Origin: Nanobdellota archaeon | Lineage (GTDB): Archaea > Nanobdellota > Nanobdellia > Parvarchaeales > Parvarchaeaceae | Length of the DNA stretch: 41,701 bases | Assembly: GCA_021836125.1 (NCBI GenBank) | Contig: JAKBJF010000006.1 | Location: 1 to 41,701, forward strand | Direction of reading: 5' to 3' | Shown: positions 23,877 to 32,174 of the stretch, in pieces | Numbering within the stretch: position 1 is the first letter of the stretch | How the letters are laid out: every line of letters starts with the position of its first letter | The notes under the pieces: generated by a model | Database searches by the model: none | Seen by the model: the letters and a program-made list of their open reading frames with translations, nothing else | What the model was told of the DNA's origin: nothing | Made by a program: the position numbers and the translations under genes

Positions 23877-24212
23877 ATGAAAGGCCAGGGTCTCCCGATA
23901 AGTTCTGTTATTCTCATAATTATAGCGATAGTTGTACTGATATTGGCGATAGTTTTCATAATACTCCCTATATTCAAGTTTAGTCCGCCTTCACCGCAGA
24001 ACGGCGATATACAGACTTTCATACACAACTGCGGGGACTATTGCTATGAAGCATCGACGAACCCAGCTTATTACACAAACCAGTTCTGTACTGCATCGCT
24101 TACTTATCAAGGAACAACTTACTATTGCTATCAGTCTAATGTCTATGGTACGTGTAGCTATAAAGCTCCAAATGGGACCCAGGAGACTATAAGCCAGTCT
24201 AATTGCCCATAA
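23877..24212 (+). CDS. Small pilin-like exported protein with six cysteines
   Basis: The 111-residue protein starts MKGQG and then has one long hydrophobic stretch (ISSVILIIIAIVVLILAIVF). This is the layout of archaeal class III (type IV pilin-like) signal peptides cut by a PibD/FlaK peptidase near the Gly-Gln. The outside part is short, Tyr/Thr/Asn-rich, and has six cysteines (NCGDYC, FC, YYC, TC, NC), enough for three disulfides. No enzyme motif. It is probably a surface anchor or minor pilin-like subunit. A box A (ctacttaaagttta) lies about 35 bp upstream. Confidence 0.7.
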   Translation: MKGQGLPISSVILIIIAIVVLILAIVFIILPIFKFSPPSPQNGDIQTFIHNCGDYCYEASTNPAYYTNQFCTASLTYQGTTYYCYQSNVYGTCSYKAPNGTQETISQSNCP

Positions 24213-24254
24213 CACAAAAATCAGATTTATATTTTAAAAAAAATAAACTTATAA

Positions 24255-25055
24255 ATGCCTCTAGACTTGCTCGTAGAACATTTTGACCCGGGACTGTTTT
24301 TCAAGTCAAATAAAGAAGTGAGAGACTGGGTGATATCAAATCTCGACCTTACTAACTTAAAACAAAACGTCACAAGAGCCGAGTTAGATGGGATGTTAAA
24401 CAAGGCTTCTGAACTTGGTTTCAAGCAGGTTGTTGTACCGCTTGCTAACCTTGATTCTGCCGCTGAGACAATTACGAAGAATAGTTTTCAAATAAAAACC
24501 GTCGCTGTTGTCGGATATCCATATGGCAATTCCACTACTAGCAAGGCTAAAGCTGTGGAAGCAGAGGAAGCTGTGGCTTCCGGTGCCTCCACCGTCGAGA
24601 TTAACGTAAATTTGTCATATGCCAAATCCGGAAAGGACATGGTAGTGGCGGACATTTCTGAGGCAGTAAAGGCCGTAAAATCGCGCGATAAAAAATGCGG
24701 GGTTATAATAGAAAGCAGATACGTAGAAGAAGACATAATGAAAATTGTTTATGACGCCGTCATAGAACTCGGTGTGGATTACCTTAGTATAAGCACCGGT
24801 ACCCCTGTTTTTGACGATGAACACGGAGATTATAACGGCATAGACACATATGAAAAAATAATATCGAATTTAGGAAAGATTGCCATCGATAAAAGTCGTC
24901 TGGGTTTAAAGGTTTCTAGTGGAATAAACGATAACGACTCCTTGATGGAGGCGCTGTTCTATTGTACGAAAGCGGGTTGGCCTGTTGAAAACATAAGATT
25001 AGGAAGCGAAGCAGGCATTGATATAGCTGATAATATAGCTACAACGCTGGTTTGA
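24255..25055 (+). CDS. DeoC-family aldolase-like protein lacking the Schiff-base lysine
   Basis: The 266-residue protein has the DeoC (deoxyribose-phosphate aldolase) TIM-barrel pattern: TVAVVGYPYGNSTTSKAKAVEA (core at 82-90), GASTVEINVNL, CGVIIES, YLSISTG, GLKVSSGIND and a phosphate-site RLGSEAG. The family's Schiff-base lysine (KTSTG) is Ser178 here (SISTG), and the catalytic Asp of the EIDxV strand is Glu115. The second lysine, Lys219, is kept. So classical aldolase chemistry is doubtful. It could use Lys219 or a different mechanism, or act on another phospho-sugar. A hairpin follows the stop. Family confident, activity not. Confidence 0.85.
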   Translation: MPLDLLVEHFDPGLFFKSNKEVRDWVISNLDLTNLKQNVTRAELDGMLNKASELGFKQVVVPLANLDSAAETITKNSFQIKTVAVVGYPYGNSTTSKAKAVEAEEAVASGASTVEINVNLSYAKSGKDMVVADISEAVKAVKSRDKKCGVIIESRYVEEDIMKIVYDAVIELGVDYLSISTGTPVFDDEHGDYNGIDTYEKIISNLGKIAIDKSRLGLKVSSGINDNDSLMEALFYCTKAGWPVENIRLGSEAGIDIADNIATTLV

Positions 25056-25056
25056 A

Positions 25057-25074
25057 CCGGTTAGGACTAACCGG
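25057..25074. promoter_or_regulatory. Perfect 8-bp inverted repeat after the deoC-like gene
   Basis: CCGGTTAG-GA-CTAACCGG begins 2 bases after the stop codon. It is near-palindromic with a 2-base centre and has no T run after it. It may be an operator or a transcript-end hairpin; the role is unknown. Confidence 0.5.
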
Positions 25075-25217
25075 ATAGATCTGTATACTCCTGCCTGTTA
25101 AAATCATGTCTAGTTTAGAGTTAAAAACCATACGTTTTGTTGCTTAGCAGGGTATTAATCTTTAAGTTTCGGTTTTGCCGTCGTGAAACTTAAATATTTC
25201 AGTGACCATTAAATCTT

Positions 25218-25403
25218 ATGTGCAACGGTTGTGAGAATGAAACGTGCAGTTGCGACTGTCTGCGTAACATCCCTTCGGAAGGGATGGCAATTAACAAAGA
25301 AACGGGCGTACCGACGTTTGTCTGCGCAAAATGCAGCCATACTGTCGTCATTTATGATCCGCCGGGCGACAAAAAATCTCAAAAAAAGAAACACAAAAAT
25401 TAG
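25218..25403 (+). CDS. 61-residue cysteine-rich protein
   Basis: The small protein starts MCNGCENETCSCDC, then has a middle segment (EGMAINKETGVPTF), a second Cys pair VCAKCSH and a Lys-rich tail (KKSQKKKHKN). Eight cysteines arranged as CxxCx4CxCxC and CxxC suggest zinc or Fe-S binding. The basic tail could contact nucleic acid. The N-terminus matches the 31-residue protein at 23201-23296. A box A (cttaaatattt) lies about 25 bp before the ATG, as for a leaderless mRNA. Not a family I can name. Confidence 0.75.
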   Translation: MCNGCENETCSCDCLRNIPSEGMAINKETGVPTFVCAKCSHTVVIYDPPGDKKSQKKKHKN

Positions 25404-25592
25404 CGACTAGCACGAGTTCGATTTCGCGTTTAAGTAAGTACAGTTGAGATTTATATCTATGGATATCGTTCACTGATTTTTACGTCCGGTTCGAGTTTGT
25501 AAAGTTTAGCAGTTACTATATAAAAATGGCAAAACGTTAATGATTTTCATGCGTGTTATGTTTTATATAGAAAGTGCAAGCTAAGAGAAGAC

Positions 25593-25814
25593 ATGGTGTC
25601 AAGATTATGCAGGTTGCTTGAAATAAAGAGTGGGCTAAGTAACTCTCTTCCGATAGCGATGGCAGGAAGCATCCTTGCTGATTCACAAATAGAAAACATA
25701 AAAAACGTTGGTTACATAGCCTTCGGTGGCATGGTAGTTATTACGGTTGCCGGCGCAGGTTACGTTCTATATAGGTATTATAAGAGCCTAAGGGAACCTT
25801 CACGTTATTATTAG
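25593..25814 (+). CDS. Small single-pass membrane protein
   Basis: The 73-residue protein has one clear membrane helix (YIAFGGMVVITVAGAGYVLYRYY, about 42-64) followed by a basic end (KSLREPSRYY). The first 40 residues are moderately polar. Unrecognised. It precedes the SIS gene on the opposite strand, with the 3' ends facing. The 190 bases before it (25404-25592) hold no gene I can support. Support is composition and a clean frame only. Confidence 0.5.
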   Translation: MVSRLCRLLEIKSGLSNSLPIAMAGSILADSQIENIKNVGYIAFGGMVVITVAGAGYVLYRYYKSLREPSRYY

Positions 25815-25826
25815 TATAAAGGTAAC

Positions 25827-26402
25827 TTAGCCATCTACTGTATCTTTTTTAAGTCTTTTGTCTAGCACAAGGCAGATCAAATGTATCACGGCGACGTGTA
25901 CCTCTTGTATTATTGGCGTTGTTTCTGATTCTACGCGTATTACGCTGTCTGCGTGATCTTTAATCTTTCCGCCTTTCTTGCCGGTGAGCGCGAGAGTAAA
26001 CGCGCCTTTAGATCTCGCTGCGTCCAATGCGTTTATCACATTCTGCGAATTTCCAGACGTGCTTATGCCGACGACAAAATCTCCTTTCTCGACAAGCCCG
26101 TCAACTTGTCTTGAGAAGACCTCATCATATGAGTAGTCGTTTCCTATTGCCGTAAGCGCGGAGGTATTTGTCGTAAGTGCTATAGCTGGTAGGGATTTTC
26201 TTTCGAATGAAAACCTCCCGGTTAGCTCGGCTGCCATGTGCTGTGCATCAGCGGCAGAACCGCCGTTTCCGAACGTAATTAGTTTGTGTCCAGATTTTAT
26301 AGCCGAGTATAGCCTGCCTCCTAAGACTTCTATATTTTCAACGTTGATGGCCTTCCTTGCTTCAGCGCCCTCGTTAATGTACGCTCTTATGTCCTCTTCC
26401 AC
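25827..26402 (-). CDS. gmhA: SIS-domain phosphoheptose isomerase (GmhA-like)
   Basis: The 191-residue protein is a single SIS domain close to GmhA, which converts sedoheptulose 7-phosphate to D-glycero-D-manno-heptose 7-phosphate. Signature parts: TFGNGGSAADAQHMAAELTGRF, with the active-site His and Glu; GISTSGNSQNVINAL, the phosphate-binding SIS loop; and IIQEVHVAVIHLICL, with Gln and His at the zinc/active site. It uses a GTG start, with box A (ttaaaataatag) about 25 bp upstream. The rest of the heptose pathway (HddA, GmhB, HddC) is not in the window. If active, it would supply heptose for surface glycans. A DiaA-like role is possible but the catalytic residues argue for an enzyme. Confidence 0.88.
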   Translation of the reverse strand: MEEDIRAYINEGAEARKAINVENIEVLGGRLYSAIKSGHKLITFGNGGSAADAQHMAAELTGRFSFERKSLPAIALTTNTSALTAIGNDYSYDEVFSRQVDGLVEKGDFVVGISTSGNSQNVINALDAARSKGAFTLALTGKKGGKIKDHADSVIRVESETTPIIQEVHVAVIHLICLVLDKRLKKDTVDG

Positions 26403-26496
26403 TATAATAGCAGAAATATTCTATTATTTTAACCTTAACGTGCCGTAAATGAAAACTACTTGAGCAAAGACTAGCGAAGCGTGCTGCTTAATGAAT

Positions 26497-26898
26497 TTAG
26501 GCGTACAAGCTCGCAACATCCGGATCTTTATCAGAGCTTTTCGAAAAATGCCTAAATTGAGCATCAAATAATGAATAAACTCCGGGCTCCATGCCTTTTA
26601 TCTCACGATTCGGTTTGAATATGAAACCTTCGCCAACACGCGTAGCAATCATATATATTTCACGCCCCATTGCTTGGCTTATATAAGGCATGTCGTTTAG
26701 TATCTCGTCAGTCGTAACGCCATTGTCCTTTAAGTCGCCGAGAGAGACCAAAAATCCGCTTTCTAGTTGTACGCCGCTTGATTGTATCGTGTCAACTATT
26801 TTTGTCAAAAGTGAAGACCTGGGCGTTCCTAATGCCTCGCACGCCTTCTTTGTATTGTCAAAAACGTTTTCAAGTTTTTCCATATCTTCATTCACCAC
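26497..26898 (-). CDS. Hypothetical protein
   Basis: The 133-residue soluble protein is not recognised. It is acidic, with an N-terminal helix (EDMEKLENVFDNTKKACEAL) and a C-terminal part with FIFKPNREIKGMEPGVYSLF. The GTG at 26898 fits a box A (ctatttatact) about 25 bp upstream and a leaderless start; an ATG at 26883 is the alternative. No partner gene nearby. Confidence 0.6.
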   Translation of the reverse strand: MVNEDMEKLENVFDNTKKACEALGTPRSSLLTKIVDTIQSSGVQLESGFLVSLGDLKDNGVTTDEILNDMPYISQAMGREIYMIATRVGEGFIFKPNREIKGMEPGVYSLFDAQFRHFSKSSDKDPDVASLYA

Positions 26899-27107
26899 AT
26901 ACTAGTAGTGATTGTATCTAGTATAAATAGATTAATTTTGTGATTTTTACAAATAAATGACACTTAATCTTGTAATACTTTTAAAGCGAGATTTGCTTAA
27001 ATTTTTGCGATGTAGCTCAGAGTTACGTAATTTTTATTGGTAACTTGGTGAGTAACGACTATCGATGTTTAAAAGATAAATATCTCTAACAGTATGTAAG
27101 AGTTATC

Positions 27108-29948
27108 ATGCCAAGAAAAGAAGCTGATGAGAAGATTTCCGAATTCTGGAAAAGGAACAAAATATTCGAGAAATCGATTGAAAGTAAGCCCGCAGATAAA
27201 GTTTACATATTCTATGATGGTCCGCCTTTCGCTACTGGTACGCCACACTATGGTCACTTACTGGGACTTACTAGCAAGGATCTTTTCCCAAGGTTCTGGA
27301 CTATGAAAGGATACAGAGTTGAAAGACGTTGGGGGTGGGATTGCCATGGATTACCGATAGAAAACATAGTCGAAAAAAGCCTTAGCATAAAGAACAAGAA
27401 AAAAATAGAAGAGATGGGCGTACAGAATTTTAACCAAGCCTGCCGATCAAAGGTGCTGTACTTTGCACATGAATGGAAGAAAACCGTCGAAAAACTTGGT
27501 AAGTGGATAGAATTCGACAACGCGTACAAAACTATGGACACCGAATACATGGAGTCTGTATGGTATATCTTCAAAAGATTGTACGACGAAAAGTTAGTGT
27601 ATGAAGATAAAAAGATACTCATGTACTGTCCAAGATGCCAGACTCCTCTTGCAAAAGCTGAGACAGCTATGGACAACAGCTATAAAGAGGTCACGGAAAG
27701 AACGGCAGTAGCTAAATTCAAGTTAAAAGGCGATAGTGAAACTTACCTTCTGGCATGGACCACTACGCCGTGGACACTCATAGGTAATGTTGCACTAGCA
27801 GTAAATCCAAACATGAAATATGTCAAACTACAAGTCGGTAAAGAGAAGCTTATACTCGCAAAAGCGAGACTCTCCGAAGTAAATGCGGAGCATAGCGTTA
27901 TATCAGAATTCGATGGCCGTGACCTGCTGGGTAAAGAATACTATCCATTATACGATTTAGCCAAGAAAGACGAGAAAGCTTATGTAGTAATCGACGGCGG
28001 AGAAGGCGTTTCATCTGAAGAAGGTACTGGGATAGTGCATCTTGCGCTCTATGGTGAGTTCGACTATGATATGATAAAAAGATATGGGCTGGCGTTGGTG
28101 CAGCACATTGGCAGTGACGGTGAACTTAAGCGCGGCCCAAAGGAATGGTTGGGTATGTGGTTCAAGGACGTCGATAAGCTCGTCATAGACGACCTAAGCA
28201 AAAGAAGCTTGTTGTTCAAAGCAGATAATTATTCGCACTCCTATCCTTTTTGTTACCGCTGTGAAACTCCTTTGTTCTACCATGCTGTCGATTCTTGGTT
28301 CATAAATATACAAAAAATAAAGGACAAGGCACTTAAAAGGAACGAAGACATAAACTGGTATCCCGCGCACTTAAAGGAAGGTGCTTTCAAGCATAATATT
28401 GAAACTGCACCCGACTGGACAATTTCCAGGAATCGATTCTGGGCCACTGCTATGCCGGTTTGGAAATGCACTTCATGCAATGAGATGAAGATAATCGGTA
28501 GTATAAACGAACTAAAAGAGAACGCAGTTGAAAAAATAACTGACAACGTAGATCTTCATAAGGATTATATGGATGGCATACACGTTAAGTGCGGAAAATG
28601 TAAAGGAGTCATGAACCGTATACCCGAAGTTTTCGATTGCTGGCTTGAATCCGCAAGCATGCCATACGCTTCTAAACATTATCCTTTCGAGCACAACACT
28701 GACTTTGACAGGATATTCCCTGCCGACTTTGTATCAGAGTATATCGGACAAATAAGGACGTGGTTCTATTATATGCACGTTATAGGAGTTCTATTATTTG
28801 ATAGCCCTCCCTTCAAGAACGTAGTCGTCACCGGAATCGTATTGGCCGAAGACGGGGCTAAGATGTCGAAATCCAAGCACAATTTCCCCGATCCAGATAT
28901 AATCCTAGATAAGTATGGCGCGGATGCATTAAGATTCTATTTTATGGAATCACCACTAATGCTCGCCAGAGATCTTAATTTCAGCGAAAAGAACCTTAAG
29001 GTGACATACCAAAAGATCGTTGACAGGCTGTCTAATGTGGAAAATTTTTACAGAATATTCGCAGCAGGAAGAGCTAAATCTGCCAATGGTACTTCGAAAA
29101 ACATACTTGATATGTGGATAACAAACCGGCTTAATTCATTCATAAAAAATTCTACAGAATACTTAGATAAATATGATACAGACGCATACTGCGGTGAAAT
29201 AGCAAAAATAATAGAGGATTTGTCCGTATGGTACGTAAGGGAAAGCCGCGACCGTTTCAGAAGCGATGATGAAAACGTGAAAGATGCCGCCGTTTTAACA
29301 CTGCGAAAAGCGTTATTGGTAATTTCAAAGGTAAGTGCGCCGCTCATGCCCTTTGTATCTGAAGAGGTATATCAGATGCTGAAAAACGACGAAAAAAACC
29401 TGTGTGAATCCGTGCATTTGGATTCGTGGCCGTCGGAGCAAAAAGCGGAAATCGACGAGAAATTAGAAACTGACATGGCCTATGTGCGAGACATCGTAAG
29501 CCGCGGAAGGGAATTTAGGGATTCGAATAAATTACCGGTAAGGCAGCCTTTAAAGAAAGTAGTGGTGAGGGGCAGGGAGATTGATGAAAAATATACCGAA
29601 CTCATAAAGGCAGCTCTAAACGTAAAGGGCGTAGAAATTGTGCCGTCTGATAAAATGGAAGTTTCTATCGACAAAGAAATAACGAAAGAGTTATTGATGG
29701 AAGGGATTGCAAGGGAATTCATACGAAACATAAACGACTACAGAAAAGAACTAAAGATGACTATATCGGAGAAGGTTGTTATGGACGTAAATACCAGTAG
29801 TCACGACTTGATGGCAGGAATAAAAATGTTCGAAGGCACTATAAAGAAAAGCACTCAAACTGAAGAAATAGTTTTTAGTACAAATAAAACTGGCAAAGAC
29901 GTGGAAATCGGCGAATACAAAGCGGTTGTATCTCTTAAAAAGACCTGA
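27108..29948 (+). CDS. ileS: Isoleucyl-tRNA synthetase
   Basis: The 946-residue class I synthetase charges tRNA-Ile. It shows FYDGPPFATGTPHYGH with the HIGH-equivalent HYGH (47-50), the WGWDCHGLPIE segment, an editing (CP1) domain with TTTPWTLIGNVALAV, and KMSKS at about 585-589 (GAKMSKSKHN). A Cys-rich part, CTSCNEMK plus CGKC, is a zinc-binding insert. CWLES, SEYIGQIRTWFYY and the helical anticodon-binding domain follow. Length is usual for archaeal or eukaryote-like IleS. A box A (tttaaaaga) lies about 37 bp upstream. The 209-bp intergenic region before it shows no recognisable gene. Confidence 0.97.
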   Translation: MPRKEADEKISEFWKRNKIFEKSIESKPADKVYIFYDGPPFATGTPHYGHLLGLTSKDLFPRFWTMKGYRVERRWGWDCHGLPIENIVEKSLSIKNKKKIEEMGVQNFNQACRSKVLYFAHEWKKTVEKLGKWIEFDNAYKTMDTEYMESVWYIFKRLYDEKLVYEDKKILMYCPRCQTPLAKAETAMDNSYKEVTERTAVAKFKLKGDSETYLLAWTTTPWTLIGNVALAVNPNMKYVKLQVGKEKLILAKARLSEVNAEHSVISEFDGRDLLGKEYYPLYDLAKKDEKAYVVIDGGEGVSSEEGTGIVHLALYGEFDYDMIKRYGLALVQHIGSDGELKRGPKEWLGMWFKDVDKLVIDDLSKRSLLFKADNYSHSYPFCYRCETPLFYHAVDSWFINIQKIKDKALKRNEDINWYPAHLKEGAFKHNIETAPDWTISRNRFWATAMPVWKCTSCNEMKIIGSINELKENAVEKITDNVDLHKDYMDGIHVKCGKCKGVMNRIPEVFDCWLESASMPYASKHYPFEHNTDFDRIFPADFVSEYIGQIRTWFYYMHVIGVLLFDSPPFKNVVVTGIVLAEDGAKMSKSKHNFPDPDIILDKYGADALRFYFMESPLMLARDLNFSEKNLKVTYQKIVDRLSNVENFYRIFAAGRAKSANGTSKNILDMWITNRLNSFIKNSTEYLDKYDTDAYCGEIAKIIEDLSVWYVRESRDRFRSDDENVKDAAVLTLRKALLVISKVSAPLMPFVSEEVYQMLKNDEKNLCESVHLDSWPSEQKAEIDEKLETDMAYVRDIVSRGREFRDSNKLPVRQPLKKVVVRGREIDEKYTELIKAALNVKGVEIVPSDKMEVSIDKEITKELLMEGIAREFIRNINDYRKELKMTISEKVVMDVNTSSHDLMAGIKMFEGTIKKSTQTEEIVFSTNKTGKDVEIGEYKAVVSLKKT

Positions 29949-29957
29949 ATTTTTGCG

Positions 29958-30722
29958 TCATTTTATTTCAAATTCTATAGAAAGAGGAAGATGGTCAGAC
30001 ACTTCTTCCTTCATGACCTCAAAATTTTTGACTGTTATGCCCTCCGAAACGAGTATGTGATCCGTTATTTCCGCGCCGTTTGCGTATTTTGCATTTTTTA
30101 GATAGTGTTCGCTTCGCGTATTATGTATGTCATATTTTGTTATCATGTTGTCCATATTTTTGCCGAGCATACTCATGGTCTCCGTGTTTGGCGGGAGATT
30201 AAAGTCGCCGCAGAGGATTTTCGGCCCATCTAATTTTGACAGCGTAGAAAGCGTACTCTTCGACTGCAGAATGCGTTCGGGAGTGTCTTCCCTCCATTTG
30301 CCGCTGACGAGCAGGCCGTGCGTGTCGCACACCCAAAATGTATCTTCTCCTGAATGCACCCTTAAGCACAAAAGTTTTGATATTGTAGTGAACCCAAAAA
30401 GCTTGACCCTACCGGTTAAGGCTACCGTAAGTTTTTTGTCGACATTGAGAGTTCTACGCACAAATATGGAAAGGAATGTGCCCAACTGAGGTATATACAC
30501 ACCGGACTTATATGCTATAAAATCCTTCAATGCAGTCTTTATTGACGAATATGATTTAGCGGCGCCGGGCCTGTCAGAAGGACCCCCTACATTCTTAGGT
30601 TTGTCCCACTCGTCCATTTCCTGAAAAACGAAAATGTCGGTATTTGATGATTCTTTCTTAAGGAAGTCTAACAATTCTTCGAGGAGCGTCCCATGCCATA
30701 TGTTCAGAGAAACTAGCCTCAT
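29958..30722 (-). CDS. Endonuclease/exonuclease/phosphatase (EEP) family protein
   Basis: The protein (254 residues) belongs to the DNase I-like EEP superfamily of Mg-dependent phosphoesterases. Motifs: LNIWHG at the start, VFQEMDEWD with the metal Glu, CGDFNLPPNT with the catalytic Asp/Asn, ITDHILVSE, and SDHLPLSIEF with the final Asp-His. I start it at 30722, because the protein then begins MRLVSLNIWHG as in the family, and this ATG overlaps the end of the helicase gene (stop 30724-30726). A longer reading would run into the helicase tail. It may act on nucleic acid or phosphorylated metabolites; coupling to an RNA helicase favours nucleic acid. Substrate unproven. Confidence 0.87.
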   Translation of the reverse strand: MRLVSLNIWHGTLLEELLDFLKKESSNTDIFVFQEMDEWDKPKNVGGPSDRPGAAKSYSSIKTALKDFIAYKSGVYIPQLGTFLSIFVRRTLNVDKKLTVALTGRVKLFGFTTISKLLCLRVHSGEDTFWVCDTHGLLVSGKWREDTPERILQSKSTLSTLSKLDGPKILCGDFNLPPNTETMSMLGKNMDNMITKYDIHNTRSEHYLKNAKYANGAEITDHILVSEGITVKNFEVMKEEVSDHLPLSIEFEIK

Positions 30723-30723
30723 A

Positions 30724-32082
30724 TTATTGTTCTTGATTATTGCCCCATAAGCCATGTCTGTTATTTCTGCGCCTAAAGTTTCTGTGTGGATTAGCATATG
30801 ACGGTCTATTCTGGCTTTGCCATCCGCGATTTTGGTTGTGTGGGCTACCTTCATGTCCGTATCCTGCTCTGTGGCCGCCCCTCTGCATCCTGTTGCCATA
30901 GCCTCCTCTGTGCTGCTGGTATCCGCTGTAATAAGTATGCTTTTGAAACTTCGATTTATCTATGCCAGTGGTGTTCAGGTTTATGTACTGCATGTCGATG
31001 TTTGCTGTCCTCTTTATGTCTTCTATAAGACCCTTCTGCTTGCTCGAGAATATTGTGAAAGCTCTGCCCTCTTTATGCATCCTCGCTGACCTTCCTACAC
31101 GATGTATATAGACAAAGGGGTCATCTGGTGCATCAAAATTTATTATATCGGTTACATCTCTTATGTCCAGCCCTCTCGCCGCTATATTTGTTGATATCAT
31201 AAATCTTGAGCCGCTTTTGAAGTTACTAAGTGAATGTTCGCGCTTTGCTTGGGTCATGCCCCCGTGTAGCGGCGTCACATCCATGCCTTCGTCTGAAAGA
31301 ACGCTGAAAAGCCTGTCTGCGCCCATCTTCGTCATTGTGAATATTATTGCCTTTGCTGGCTGGTACTGGTTTATATAAGCGATTAGTGATGCAAATTTTT
31401 CAACGCCGTCGGCTATCGCGTAGAAATGAGATATTCCTGCTGCGGTTATATCCTCCTCTTTTCCTATAGTTAGCACGACTTTGTCTGCTTTAAGGTGTTT
31501 GTCTACTATTGACATTATCTGTTTCGGAAACGTCGCAGAAAAAAGCATTGTCTGTTTGTCTTGGGGGGTTTTGTTTAGTATGTAGTCTACGTCCTCTATG
31601 AAACCCATGTCGAGCATCGTATCGGCTTCGTCTAGGACCAGGAACTTTATACCCTTAAGGTCGAGCGCCCCTCTCTTTATCAGATCTATTACTCTTCCCG
31701 GCGTGCCCACTATTATGTTTGGCAGGTTCCTTAGGGCACTTATCTGCATATTGATAGATGCGCCACCATACACTGTTGTTGAGGTTATATTTAGTGGTTT
31801 GCCTATTTTGCGCATTACGTCATAAACCTGGAGAGCAAGTTCCCTTGTCGGAACAAGAACGAGAACGCCCATTGACCTGTGCTTTTCCAGCAACATCTGT
31901 ATTAAGGGTATTGCAAAGGCACCTGTCTTCCCTGTACCGGTTCTAGCGCGAACGGCTACGTCCTTGCCAGCTAATACGACGGGGATAGTTTCCTTCTGAA
32001 CGTCGGTGGGCGAATTGAAGCCCATGTTCTTAAGTGACTCTATCAATTCGTTTTTCAATGACATTTGTCCAAAATCTTCCAT
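30724..32082 (-). CDS. DEAD-box RNA helicase with RG-rich tail
   Basis: The 452-residue protein unwinds RNA using ATP. In order: the Q motif (MGFNSPTDVQKETIP), Walker A ARTGTGKT (46-53), PTRELALQ, TPGRVID, LDEADTML (DEAD), SATF, then domain 2 with AIIFTMT, PLHGGMTQAKRE, ARGLDIRDV and HRVGRSAR. The last 70 residues are Gly/Arg/Asn/His-rich (HRGGYGNRMQRGGHRAGYGH), a disordered RNA-binding tail of the kind in CshA/DeaD-like cold-shock helicases. The EEP phosphoesterase gene follows with overlapping signals. It is probably a general RNA chaperone for ribosome assembly or mRNA turnover. Confidence 0.95.
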   Translation of the reverse strand: MEDFGQMSLKNELIESLKNMGFNSPTDVQKETIPVVLAGKDVAVRARTGTGKTGAFAIPLIQMLLEKHRSMGVLVLVPTRELALQVYDVMRKIGKPLNITSTTVYGGASINMQISALRNLPNIIVGTPGRVIDLIKRGALDLKGIKFLVLDEADTMLDMGFIEDVDYILNKTPQDKQTMLFSATFPKQIMSIVDKHLKADKVVLTIGKEEDITAAGISHFYAIADGVEKFASLIAYINQYQPAKAIIFTMTKMGADRLFSVLSDEGMDVTPLHGGMTQAKREHSLSNFKSGSRFMISTNIAARGLDIRDVTDIINFDAPDDPFVYIHRVGRSARMHKEGRAFTIFSSKQKGLIEDIKRTANIDMQYINLNTTGIDKSKFQKHTYYSGYQQHRGGYGNRMQRGGHRAGYGHEGSPHNQNRGWQSQNRPSYANPHRNFRRRNNRHGLWGNNQEQ

Positions 32083-32174
32083 AAATCATTATTGCTTTAT
32101 TATCTTAGTCGCCAGCACTGGTTAAATAGTTGTTGATACTCATTTAAAGAAGCCGCTGAGCTTATCATTATAAT

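Noticed and set aside
25404-25592. Possible small RNA in the gap before the 73-residue membrane protein
   Set aside because: No convincing C/D or H/ACA boxes, stem-loop or promoter-plus-terminator pair could be seen.
27009-27050. Sequence gcgatgtagctcag resembling a tRNA 5' half
   Set aside because: No T-arm, no matching acceptor 3' strand and no anticodon stem follow.
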